Positions 51,213-64,000 of a stretch of DNA of 64,000 bases are shown here, piece by piece. The stretch is from Sitta carolinensis (lineage: Eukaryota; Chordata; Aves; Passeriformes; Sittidae). Both the position numbers and the translations under genes were made by a program. The DNA lies in contig CM063284.1 in assembly GCA_032173965.1 (NCBI GenBank), forward strand, positions 107,279,910 through 107,343,909, given 5' to 3'. The notes below the pieces were generated by a model. It saw only the letters and a list, made by a program, of their open reading frames with translations. It had not been told where the DNA came from and did not search any database. Each line of letters opens with the position of its first letter. Within the stretch, counting starts at the first letter, position 1.

Positions 51213-54200
51213 ATCTTATTTAACAAAGCTGGAGAAATGATGTTTTTCCCCTTCATCATCTTTCTGTAGCATATCTGTACCTGAGTGCCCGGTACAGGTT
51301 TTATGCATAAACAACATTCAACCCACTGCAAACAAGCACCAGCAGAACTAAGAAAGCAGACCACTAATCTGCAATGGTTTGTCCCTGTCTCAAATCTTTG
51401 ATGCCACAGAACCAGGGCTAGGCTTCAAAGTAATCAATATTCAGTTTCCTGACTGAATGGGGCTCTGGAGTGCATGTTGTGGGATTTTTCCTGCTGCTGT
51501 TGTGAGACAATGGCTGGCAGGTGATGCTTTTCTTCTCCCAGGTTGTTTCTTGCAGTGGACATTCATGGTCCTGGTCACCCACACGGTATTAAGCAGCCAT
51601 TAAGGAGATGTTACACATCTGAAGTGAGTAAAAGCAGACACCAGACTTCAGCATATTAAAAGTTATTTTCTGCAAGGCTGTGCAGAGCTCACTTCAAAGC
51701 TTAGTGACAGAAAATCTCCTGGGGAGCTCTTACCTGTAAGAGCACAGACTGAGGCAACAAGCTGGGGGATAAAATGCTGTGGTTATAGAGAGGAAGTTCC
51801 ACACTGCTAGCCAGAAGGTGCTGTTGGTTGGTCAATGTGAAGTCGAGGCTCCTAGGCTGTGCCAGTACACTGAGGTTTCCATACATCTGTTTTCTGCCCT
51901 CTTGTATAATTCATAAACAATTCATGCTGCAGTGATGGTTTTGTCATGATGTTTCAAAGGCTTTCTAGATCCCAATGGATCCCACCATTATGTATGGTAT
52001 CTTTCTACTGGTAGCCTAGGAAGGCTGGCAATATTGGCCCATGTAAGAGCAATGTGCTATTTCCCTCCAGAGACAAATATGGAAATCTTTATTCCAAGTA
52101 TTTTTGGATACTTTTCTTCTCTGTTACTCCACTTTGTGGACTGTATTAGTGGCACAGAAGATCAGAAAAGTTTCTTAGAAGTTGCAGATTATGTTTACAG
52201 GACGATGGTGAAATAGGCACTTGGGAATCTGACAGACAGAGAGGAGGGAGGTGAACATCATACTAGGAGGATGATGAGCACTATCAGCCTCCCAAGACTG
52301 CATGCCCAGATTCTCGTGGCCTTTGTGAGGCTGGGGGAGGGAACCTGGAACACACCTGCTAGGAGTGGTTTGCTGGACTGGGGAACATTTTTCACAGCCT
52401 AGGAGGAGTCTATGATGGAGGGTTACAGTTGTGCATAATCAGAGGCACAAGGTGCACTGTATTCCCCCTTTGAATTTTATGTTGTCTCTGTAGACAGCAT
52501 GTGTTTTTATATAAGGTTTCATCCAAGATTACCACACACCTCTAATTCATGTGAATGTGCAGCATAGAGATACATGGACTTTATCAAGATTCATATGTCC
52601 ATTTTATTATATTTTTTGTGGGAATTTTTACTGTACTGCATAGCTGGATTTTATTACCTTCAGTGTGTGTGTTTTATGGCAGTGATGCCAAGCATTTCAA
52701 TGAATTGTGCAAGACTCAGACCCATGAATGCAAACACATCTTCAGTGATTTCATAAATAACAGTAAATACACTAAACTGAATGTTGTGGACAATCATTGT
52801 CTTTTGCTGAGTGCACACACTACGATGCAAAATTAATAGTTATTAAAAATCCCTATACTAAGACAAATAGTTGTACACCAGCAGTAATTTTTTCCAGGGC
52901 TTAGGTGCAGCTGCAATATGGTTATTTATCTGTCCATTATCAGCATCTTTGACACAGATGTCATTTTCTCGGACATACCTTGTCTTCTTTTTTCATCATA
53001 TTGGTGATACAGAGGAGGAAAAAGGGAAAGGGAGGGAGAATAAAAAACCACTGAAATAATGAGAAAAAAAAGTATTTTCCAAATTATTTTCTCAGAACAG
53101 TATAAAGATGTTTTCATACGTGTTCTGGGGTTTCATTCTCATGAGTCTATCACCCTTATATGAGCTTGGGACAGCTTTAATTGTCCTGGGCCTCTGCTGC
53201 CCACCCCAGCAGTACACTTCCTCTATTTTTCTCCCTGTGCCAGCACTAACCATCATGGCTGCACAAAATGCATCCATGGAAGAACCGTGCAGATTTGGTT
53301 GAAAGCCAGTCACAGTTTCCTGGTGGGATGGGGAACAGGTAAGATATTTCACTAGCCGTCCACATGGGATCTCCAGGCTTGCAGGGCTGGACAGTGACTC
53401 ACCATCAGGGATTGCTGGGGCAGTCTGGGAAGAGGATGAGTAAGTGCCTGTGAACTGTAGCTGCTGCTGCTCGCCAAAACATGCTTAGTGGGAGCTGATA
53501 GGAACAGAACCTGTCCCCACAAAGCTGATCTCTTGGTGTGATCTCTGAGCCAAAGAAGAGTATCATCTTTGCCTGAAACTCCCATCTGCAGTGCAATGAA
53601 CTGCAGAGGAAACTGCTCTGCAGTGGGACCCTGGGTCAGGGTGGGAAAACTTTAACATCTTTTTTTTTGTTTGTTTGTTTTAAACTGAAACCTTGTGGAG
53701 TGTGAGCCAGGTGATTTACCTTGTGGTTGGCTCCCAGTGAGTAGTGCCATGCCAGATTCCATTTTCTGTCCCTGGCCTGTCAATAAAAAGTGTCACCAGC
53801 TGAAAACATCTTCCATTAAGCCATTTGGCATTTCTGTCTTGGGTGGAGGTAGACCTTAGCCAGCTGGCAAAAAAGGCAGCTGTAAGCAGCACAGGAGGGA
53901 CAACACAGGAGCTCTGAGTGGGATGCACAACCACACAGCACACTGGGGCATGCTGGGCTGTTTAGAGAAGAAAAACAGAGCACAAAAATTTGTAAACTCC
54001 CTAGTAGGAATGCCATTTTGACCAGCATTTCAGCAAGGGTGTCAAAAAGTAAAACGAAGATTGACCAGTATGACACTGCCACAGTGCTACCCAAACCATC
54101 TCATTGCTGAGTCCCCTCTATGGCTCTATTGTCACACATCATGTAATGCTTAGTAGGTATGATCTCCTCTGTGGCCTCCAGCTCCCTCTAGGCTTTGATG

Positions 54201-57200
54201 GAGGACTTTCAGCTTCACCTCCTCTGTGTGGCTCATCTAATCAAGGAGATTTTGTGTTTCAGGGAATCCACAAGAGAATGAGTAACCCTTATTTGTCTAC
54301 AAAACCTTCCAGCTTCACCAGAGATCCTACTGTGTGTAGTTTTAGAGTGCAGCCAGTTCCCCTGGTGCTGATGTTGGTCCCTTCTGCCCCTTTTTCTGGC
54401 CTTCCTGTGATGAAAAGTCTCTTACAGATGGGTCTTTGGGCTGGGTCTACACACACTGCTTTCCTTAGACATCAACACTCCTGAGCAAATGACCTTAACA
54501 AAGCAGAAGGTAAGACATCCCTGTAAATTCTGGGAACCTACAAGTAACTCCTGGGAGCTGGAAACACCAAAGGGGCAGTTGGTTGTGCACGAATACTCAG
54601 CATTACAGTGAGAGCATTACATTACCTGAGTGTACAGGTAAATTAACCTGTTGCCTAGGGAGGCTAGCAATGCAGGACACACCAATTTGATACAACGGGC
54701 AGGTAAATGATCACTGTTTTGACTCAGGAATGCAGCCACCTCTATTTTGCTGCAGCTGAACTTATCCCACTCTCCTCTAAAGTGAGTTCCATGACACTTA
54801 TGAAACTGCCAAGGAATAAGCATAGTAGAAAACCAAGCAATCTGGCATGAAATAATTTAAATAAGGTCAAAATGCATTTCAGTGGCATGGACCCCTGCCA
54901 ATTTAAGTTTTTTGGGGGGCAAGGGGCTTTCCACAGTAGCAATCAAACCTTGTTCTCCAAAGGCTACGTTTCAGCACTCCTTCAGCTTCCCAGCTTTTGT
55001 ACAACCAACACAGCTAGCTCTTCCTAGAGCTGTGAGAAACTCTTCAGGAGCCAGTATTTTCGCAAACATGTCTGCTAAAGGCTGGATCTCCTCTGCCCCT
55101 CAAAGGGATGTGCAAACTAATGGAAAGTATAATTTCTTCCTGTGCTGGATTTGGCTTCAATGAAGAGACAGAGAGTACATGTGTCAGGAGCAAATTCATA
55201 TGGTAGGATCATGGACTAGGAGAAGTACATGCCCTACATGTACATGTCTCTGGAAAAGACTATGACTTCAACTATGCCTCTGTAACCATCCCTGCTTGCC
55301 ATACAATGGGCAGAAGCACAATCCAAGGGAGAGCAGGAAATACCCAGTATTAACTCACTCAGGCATGCAAATTTCTTGAAAAGACTCTGCTCTCCTTGGG
55401 ACTGACTGCCACAGAACAATGTCACTTCCCTGCCTCCAAGCAAGAGGGAAGCATCGTTCACTCTTCTCAGAGGGAGTGCAGTGCCATCTCTCTTGACTAT
55501 TTAGCCCCAGAGCATTTTGCCAATAAATTACAGCCTGGCCCAAAGCTCCACAATGTTGTCTCTGCCATGTGGCCTTGCTCGACCACCTCTGTGCAGACAT
55601 TTCAAAATCCAAGCTCTGAACCCTTCTCCCACCACAGCTGACCCAGATCAGCTCAGCACTGGTAAGGCAAGGATTAGGCTTTTTAGGCTTTTTTTTTTTT
55701 TTTTTTTTTTCCTTCCACTTTGGAGTCTGTAGGGATTCTCTTGTCCAAAGTATTTTTATTTCTGCTCCACCCTGCTATTTTTCCAGAGGTTGGGGGGTTT
55801 TTTTCCTTCTTCAAACCCACCCAGCCTTCTCCTTATTCTGAGTTTTTGTTTTCTCTGTTCACACTCCCACACTTGAGGCCAGACCTGCTGAGATACTGAC
55901 TTTTGCTTTGACATTATGGTTTGCTTTTTATTTAAGACTCTGTTATGGGTCAATGCTAGTACACCCAAGATGATAAAGGCTCTGTTCTGAGATTACAGCA
56001 TAGAGCTGCAATGTCCAATTGAGGTTGCACAAAAGGCCATCAAGTTTGTGGTTTTATCTTGTTTTGCACTGGTTAAAGGGACCTTTTTTCTCCCCTGTTT
56101 TGTGCAAAGTTAGCTAAGCTGCAAGTCTGACAGGTTTGCTTTTCATGTGCAATGGTTTTCTTCAGCTCCAGGAAGGCATCACAGTGCATTAGCTAATGCA
56201 ATACAAGTTCTTCCAAGAAGTTTGCAGAGGTCAGGTGATTAACCTGTATATTTTACAGAACATTTAAAGACACTATGGTCTGAGGACTCATAAAATCATA
56301 AAACTACCACTCAGCTGGGATCCATGGGATGAAGTACAATGCTGAAATATTGCTGCATTAGAAATAGGAGAAAACAGAGTGAAATTTCCCCTTCTGATCT
56401 GCACAGCTGATAAATGCTCCACAGCACAGACCCCTACTGCATTTTCCACAGCCAGAGCTCACATTGGACCAAGTTCAGCATGTTTGCAGAAGGGAGGTGT
56501 TGTCCTGCTGTGTTCTGCCTGACTTACTCTGTCCAGTGGGAAGAAGTCATACCTGTACTCAGTAGCAGAAGACAAGTCCTTACAGTCTTGTCACTGGCAA
56601 GGGCATAGGAACGGGAGCTGGGAAGGTGCTCACAGGATCTCTTACAGGCACAGAGGCTACATGTCCTTCTCTTCTGCCTCCTTTGACAAAGGAGGAGCAA
56701 ACACTACTAGAAGGATGGTTTCAGATTCTGAGTACCCGAGCCTTTAAACCCCTCAAACTGTCACCAGCAATGTCCCACAAAACTTCAGTCTTTTAAACTC
56801 TCCTCCCTGTCCAGGACCCCCATATATCTTCTTCCATCTGATCAAGAAATGTGTTTTCACCACAGTTCTCTGAGACTTTCCCAGCACAATTGTGTTTACT
56901 TTCAGCCCCTTCACAAATGGAAATTAGCTGGTCTTATTAAATAGGATAGCTCTGCTTTCTTAATGAAAGAAATGAAGACAGAAGAGACATTATTATTAGA
57001 CCTAAGTTCTATTTTTCAGGTAGTATCTGTCCTCCTTGAGCAGTCACAGCCAGGGCATCAGGCATGTTTCTTGGTTCTTAGCTGCTGGGAAAGTCTTTGT
57101 ATCAGGGATTTTCTAAGCGACGCAAATAAATTCCACAGAGTTTATTTGCATCCCCTAGAGAATTTGCATTCCAAGCTGATGGGAATCCAGACAGCCTAAC

Positions 57201-60200
57201 TCATTCAATCATCCTGAGTTTTTAATCTCTCACCCATCTCAACATCACAGACTTTGAGGGCTTTGAGCTTCCAAATGCTGCCTATGCCACACTGCTTACC
57301 AAATGCTCAGCTGCTAGAGCTGCTGGAGGACAGTGGTGGCATATGAGGTAAGGTGTTGGAAGCTGGGAAGTGCCAACGGCACGCAAAGAGCTCCACGGCA
57401 CCTACTCCCATTAGGAGCACTGCGGGATGTCATTGTGGCCAGGGAGAGTTGCCAGAAGTAGGACTGCAAGGCTCATTGCTGTGCAGTCCAGACATATGGT
57501 TGCTATCAGGAATAGGGTGGTGTAAATAATTGTTTCACTCCCTAAACCAGAAAAAAAATAGGAAGAAAAAAGATTTTATTCAGATCTGACTGAACCAATT
57601 TTTTTTTGCTAGCCAAACAAGAAGTGGAGAAAAGGATAATATCAGGCTGCAAGAAACATTTTAGTGCCTTTTGGGTAAGATCCAGCAAGGCAGATATTTT
57701 CCACCTGTAAATAATTCAGCAGAAGAAAAAAGTCATTGCAACTCACTTTTTCCAGCAAGACCGTCAAGTCAATTAAGAGAATCTGAATAGTCTTGTAGCC
57801 CTAGAATAAAGAAGAGTAAAATGTTGAGTCAGAAGAGTAACTCCCATTATTGTTCTGGCATCTTCATGTGTGTTGTGCATTCAAATATTTTTTCACCATT
57901 CCCTTAGCATGGCAAACAGAGCCTGTACTGGAAACAAGGACAGAAGTCCACCTCCAGTAAGTAGTTTCCAGGACTGAGTCCTACATCATCATTCAAAATC
58001 CCTTGGCCCGCTTTTACCCCCAGTATTCGGTATTTAGCCACTTCCAGATGCCACTTCCACTGTAACCAGGCTGGATGGACCCAGTCTCCTTATGTAATAG
58101 ACCTCCTCTCCTTTCCCCAAATCAGAGCTGCTCTGAATCTAACCCCAAAGCCTCTCCTTCCAGTCAGATGAGCCAAACATGGATGTAAGGCTTTTTTGGG
58201 CTCTGGTACCACCTTCCATCCTCCTCTGGCAAAACTGTATCTGGTGTGATTCACTCACCCTGGATTCAGGGAAGCAAGATGCCTGTGAGGAGAAAATACA
58301 TTTTATAAACTTTTATATTTGCTTCTGTAGTATTCTACCGCAGCTATTAGTTTCTGGCTATCAGAAGGAATTTAATAAATTCCATTCACCATGCAGCTCT
58401 CCCCACCACCTGAAAACATATGTTTTCAGAAAAAAAAGTCAAGAAAAAGATAAAAAGCTGAAGGGTGTTTTCGTCAAAAAATAGAAATGCATTGAAGAGC
58501 TGCTAGGGATATATACAAAATGGGTATTCATCAAAAGCAAAACTTTCTTATTTAAGTGTGGTGAGAAATATACAAAGTATGAGGTCTGAACTGCACCAAG
58601 TATGAAAATACATGTCTTTGATTTTTGTCTATTGACTTATTTTTAAAAGAGTAAAGTTGTTGAAAAGAAAGTCTTGGTATTATTGACTTGTTAAAAAAAA
58701 AAAGGATGGTTATATCAGTAGAGCTCAGGAATCGCATGTAAATAAATACCTTTTGTAATAATGCAGACACAAAAAAGTCCAGATTTCTAGAAAGCCTATA
58801 AAAAGTGAACACAGAGTCCCTAGATATGCCCATTAAGATGCACTGGAGACAGTATGATACAAAGGACCAGTAGAAATTGAACCCATTACCAGTAGATCCA
58901 AAGTATATTAGACATATTACCCTAATATTGCAAGCTTTGAAATAAAGTTGCGTAGTTTCAAGTAGTCAGTGGTCACAGAAAGAATTTCAAAGGAACAAAG
59001 TTCAATTGTAAAAAGCCCATTTTAAACATTACTCTAAAAACTATTTCATTGCTCCTTCTGAGGGAAAAAAAATCCACATACAGCCTTATACTCAGGTTTT
59101 CAGGGTTTTTTTCAAAACAGACCTCAAGGGGAAAAATTGTTTTCACTCTTAAAGGATTCTGGTTTTTTTCTGGCCTCACCACCCCTAACCCAAGGAAGAG
59201 AAAAATCATTATTACTACTTTGCTGAATATTGGGAGAATGGAAGAATGGAAAGATCCAGTGTGCAATACTCTTTCCTTCACAAACTGTTGAAAATTCATG
59301 AGGTCCATGGCTGAGTGGGGTCATTGGCCAGAAGTACAGGGGAAAAAAGAAAGAGCCAAACAGAGAGTGCTGTTTCTCCACTTGTTTGTGTAGCCACAAA
59401 CCCCATTCCTTTCTCTATTTTGTGACATTATTCCTTTATATGGCACATAGGAGGAGTTTTCTTTGGGGTTTGTTGCTTGATTTTTTTCCTTTTTTTAAGG
59501 TTGCATCTTTAAACATTAGGAACTCTTGTCCTTTGAGACAAATCCCGTACCACTGGACCCACTGATTATTTTGTCGCCGGGCTAGGATCCAAAACTAAAT
59601 AACTAGCAAAGGCTGACAAAGGAAAGCAAGAGAGAAAGAAAGGGCAAGGGTTAAAAAAAAAAAAAACTAATACACGTTGTGTTATGTGGTGAGTGAATCA
59701 TACGGATTATGGACCAAGGACTACATAATTAAACATGTAAGGTATCAAGGTAAAATACCAGAATACATAAAGAGGATAATTTCTTTAGTCAGCAAATGGG
59801 CAATAACAGGAAAGAATTTTTGTCTTGGGATAGTGAACAGTTGTATAAACATATGATGCAAAGGCTTTTTCAAATAGACATAACATTGCCATATGTTCCA
59901 TCAAAAAACTGCAGAGGGACCTGGGAAAATCAGAATGATTTAAGAGGGACTATACACATTTCTGCCACCACTTGGTTAGCAGAACAGAGGCAGCCAAAGG
60001 TAAGGAGTGCCATTAAACAAGGGCATGTTAAGAGACCAGAGTGTGCCCCAGAGATTCTCGCACTGAGATAATGAAAGCTCTCAAATGTCACCACAGAACT
60101 GAAGCTCTCCTTAAAAAGTGGCAGAGAGACTGTGCTTTCTCTAGGTGCTGGGAGCTGACATTGCATATGGGATAGCTCTTCCCAGTGGACTCAAGAAGCC

Positions 60201-63200
60201 CATTAAAGTGGCTGGCTATGATTGGAATTATAGCTACTGCAGCAGCTGAGACACACTGAGGTGCAAACTGATTTGCAGAAAAGAGCTATGACAGGTTGAA
60301 GGTCCAGGGAACAAATGTATTGTGTTTGCTGAATTTTGACATATAAGCAAAAACAAAGGAGAGGTTCAAAAGGATACATTTACACTTTTCGTTTTCTCTA
60401 GAATCTTACATTTTGGCATTAACAAAAGGGGATGATTTGTGGTACTCTATAGTCAGGGGAAGTGCTGATAGGCAGCCCCTTGAGGGAAAGATTCTCCCAG
60501 ACACCTGTCCTTAGGGAGCAGGAACCAAGGATCCCAATGTCTTCACTCTCCAAAGCAGCTCCAGTGTGGCTAGAGGGTGATAGCAAAATGGTTTGGTTTG
60601 AATCAAGACCTGACTTCAGATATTTCCTCTCAGGTACAGAGCCCTGTAAACAACATTATCTATTATCTAAAATCTGTGTCCTCTGATAGTTTCTTCTTTG
60701 ATAGGTGTGAAGATGCAGCTTCCCAAATCCCTGAGACTAATTTCATGTTTCAGAGGGACTATTAAAATCAAAAAGAGAAAATTCAGGATCTTCTTCATCA
60801 TCTGACCATATATTCTGCCTGTAAAGACCAGTCTAGTTAACAGGTGGCACTGACAGATTATGATCCAAACAGCTGCGAGAGAAACAGTCTGGAGCACAGG
60901 AAATAGTTATCCATTTGGGGAATTAATTTTTTCCCCCCTATATTGAAACATTAATTGATTATTTTATATTCAGAAGCTATTTTCACTTATCCCAGACACT
61001 TAACAGAAAAATAAAAAAGAAATAATGAGGAGTTTTGATGTAAAAACACATATAGCCATAAAACAAGTTGATTAATTTGCAGACTTTAAAAAATTAATGT
61101 CCAATGGAAGGAACTGCTGACTGGTTAAATTAGATCTACTTATTACAGCACTACAACAGAAACTAAATTAATTTTAAGCTTCAGAATGAAAATTTTATTT
61201 TTAATTTTTGTGGGTTGTGGAGTTGGAGGAACTGGATACTTGGGAAATTAAAAGTCTTCTATTTATCATAGGCTAGATGCAGTACAGCCAGCCATAATAC
61301 AGGCTTTTCTCTTAGTGCAAAATCTCTTGGCAGTTAAAATAGAAGAGCTGTCATGAATTCTAGTTCAGATATAACATTTTCATGACAGTGTAAACTTGCA
61401 AATAAGAACTATCTCAGATGTAAACACTTTTAACCAAGATTACAGGAAAACCTACATGTCATCTTGAAGTTACAGAGACTTATAAATGTTCTTTGAAGAG
61501 TAGATTTGTTCTTCAGTTAGAAAGCTGGTCAGATCATTACCATGTCACTTCCAGCATCTACATGTAGACAAGAAAAAAAATCTGACCTTTGGAGACTGCA
61601 AACATCAAGGACAAAGGAAGTTTATTCTGGTATAAACCCATGAAATATCAGATTTCTTTCTCCATAATTTCTTGACAGATTTTAAGTGAGAAAATAAGCT
61701 TTACCTAGGATATGCATTCATCAAATAGTGATGGACGGTTACATGAAGCTATGACAGATGATTTGTCTATTGGGACAAGTTCAATCTTCCACTTTCACTA
61801 AGAGCAGTCCATGGTCACCTCGTTGAGGAAGGTCAGTGAGGGAAGGGAGGTGAGTCAACATGAACTCCATGGGTAACCATAAACCAAAATGAATGAACAA
61901 AAAAATCCTAAAACTTCAACCCAAAACCTCAGACTTATGCCAAATAAAGTGAGTAAGCAAAAAAAGAAATAAAAAAAGGACCAGACATGAAGATAGCTCT
62001 CCAAGAGAACTACAAAGACCAAAACTTGTCTAAGTATTTCTAAATACTTTGATTTTTCTTACCTTCTCTCTGTGTTGAGTTAGAGCCTTTGTAGATTTTA
62101 ATCTTTTGTCTGCAAAGCATTTCTTTTGTTACTGAGGTGTTATGATGTTTATAAGGTTGCATTGTTGCAGGGCTGTGTGGAGAGGATGTCACGTGGACTC
62201 TGTAGGGGCATAGCCCCAGTGATCTAGGAGCCCTTTTGACTTCCATGCATAACAACCATTCACCTCCACTGACTCTCCAAGCAAAACAGACGTGTTTTGC
62301 TGTGACGCTGCCTCTGAACCTTCAATAGATATTTTTCCATCATTAATATTTTAAGAGGTCCTGCAAGCCCCTGAATGTACAGCCTATGAAGAGGCCAGCG
62401 TCCCCTTTCCTCCCCTGTCAGACACTGGAAGGAAGATACCTGTTACACCTGCTACAAACCCTGTTTGTTAAATACCACCACAGAGAAGGAGATGGGGTTA
62501 GATTGCTTCTTATTTAATGCTTAGTCTCCTGCTGGCAGCACCAATGGCACTGCTGAGTGACAGCTACAGCATGTCATTTAAATACTTGCATGGGGATTAG
62601 AGTGAGGTCAGGTGCTTCCTTCCATGGTGATCGCGTAATATTAACAACTTTCGGTCACTATCTAATCAGGGCTGGATCCAGACCTGTGACTGACAGATTT
62701 TTAATTGCTAGTCTCCTAAGTCATACAGTTCTCTCTCACTGGGAGGTGTTACCTTCAGCTCTTACTATGATGGATAAGGGCAAATTCTGTGCTGTTAAAA
62801 TAAATCTTTTGATGTAGATAGCTAAAGTGTTGCTTTGTCTCTTTGACTTAGGGGACTCTTTTTTTTACAGTAAGAATGAAGAAGATAATATTGAAATAAT
62901 ATACTTTCCAAAAAGAAAGAGAAATAGAAGTATAACTATGTGTGTGTACATCTTTCTTTGAAATCATACTGTTCTCTCTTGTTTTACTGCAAAAATAAAG
63001 AACATAAGAATACAGGAGAAGTCTATCATGCCTCACCTCTTTTGCTTTCCAGTTTCTATTTGCTCCTTTATTTTCCATACTTTAAAATCTCATTTAACAT
63101 TCTCTTGAGAAGGAGAGCACAAGATTACAATCTAACGATTGTAATGAGAATGGGTTACGTTTGTGCCATTTCCCATTTTCATTACAATCTTTGTGGCAAG

Positions 63201-64000
63201 AGTAATGTAACAGAATTTTTAATGTCTTATATATTGCATGAACATTTTTTTTCAGCAAGCTTCTGCTACATTCCAACGGACGATGCTGTTGTAGAACATT
63301 GCAACTTTGATCTTTTTATAGCTTGCATTACTATCACATTGGCAATTTCACCCACTTCCCCAAAGTGGAAAATATTTTGATATACAGCTTGCTGCTACAA
63401 AAGCCAGTCATCTACACATACTGTACATACCTAGAAAATTGTTTTCCCCAAAATCCCAGCTGTGGCTGAGTACAAGATACTGACATCACCAAAGACGTGT
63501 GTTTCTCTGAGTGGTACTACGGGAATTGTAGATTGCAGAATCTGTGCAGAAGAATAGAGCAGTTTGTTTCTTGAAAGGTAGGAACAGCTCTTGGAGAGAA
63601 GTGTATTTCATGTGTTTGGCATGGCACTGATTTTCCAAAGTGTATAAACCTTTCTATAAAGCTTCTCATCGTGATCCACAGCTAAGGAAAATATAAGTGA
63701 TGGACCAGGAAATATTTTCAGTAAAAAAGAGATCAGAATTATTTTGGCAAGAGAACTAGTGGTTTAAGCTATGCTACAGAAGCAGCAGGCATCACCTAGC
63801 AGTTTGTCTGGATTTGTTAATGCAAATGGTTAACTTGAGTGATTCTTAACAGGAAGGAGCTAAAGAAGTGTACTGGAATAGCTAGCTCAAGGGCAACATC
63901 CCTGAGGAGATCTGTACAGACCTCATGTGACCAGAAAGGCTTCAAAGGGAAAGGCATCTATAGCTAATGGGGAGATCTTCCTCAAATTCCTTGCCTACCT
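51213..64000. other. non-coding unique DNA, about 12.8 kb
   Basis: No gene is supported. The longest frame is 146 codons (62940-63380, plus) and matches nothing I know. Simple sequence occurs at 53660-53680 (T/TTTG), 55689-55710 (T22) and 59652-59665 (poly-A). Blocks at about 60.18-60.26 kb and 62.56-62.72 kb look less decayed than their surroundings and retain CpGs, so they are candidates for conserved non-coding elements. No CR1 copy is recognisable in this stretch. Confidence 0.7.
55689..55710. repeat. poly-T tract (T22)
   Basis: Twenty-two T residues are preceded by a short duplication of 'aggcttttt'. It is simple sequence, probably length-variable. Confidence 0.95.

Overview
The window reads as non-coding vertebrate nuclear DNA, most likely from a bird. 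The direct evidence is four 5'-truncated CR1 LINE tails. Each carries CR1 3'-end wording such as 'cccatggcag' followed by 'ggttggaac' or its reverse complement, and where the tail is intact it ends in short repeats like 'attctatgat'. There are no Alu, B1 or L1 elements. The base composition looks AT-rich and CpG dinucleotides are sparse. Recognisable recent repeats cover only a few percent, which fits an avian genome. A crocodilian or turtle is possible but less likely because those genomes carry more repeats.

I find no protein-coding gene, rRNA, tRNA, CRISPR array or bacterial-type operon that I can support. The longest open frames (195, 179, 161, 131, 129 and 127 codons) show no protein family I recognise. 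Several lie in pyrimidine-rich or GC-richer patches where stop codons are scarce. The window is therefore intergenic or deep inside a long intron, and the sequence alone does not say which.

Layout: 1-10.2 kb is unique AT-rich DNA with simple repeats, a 55-bp alternating purine/pyrimidine tract (about 7.97-8.02 kb) and a splice-site-flanked 20-nt segment (7734-7753). An ancient MIR/CORE-SINE-like copy lies at 10233-10407. From 10.4 to 20.5 kb the sequence is mostly unique, with poly-A/T tracts and a short ancient repeat motif near 11.74 kb. CR1 tails follow at 20486-20720 (plus), 24538-24783 (minus), 42827-43024 (plus) and 50751-51212 (minus). An ancient LINE-like 3' fragment sits at 26206-26412 and a related one at 32760-32830. 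A 92-bp imperfect hairpin resembling a miniature inverted-repeat element is at 28609-28700. A second MIR-like copy is at 49870-50030 (minus). From 51.2 to 64 kb the sequence is again unique, with a few blocks that look like candidate conserved non-coding elements.

No genes act together here. The possible functional content is regulatory (candidate enhancers, a recursive-splice-like site, a shared CpG-containing motif), and all of that is inference to be tested by alignment, chromatin and RNA data.
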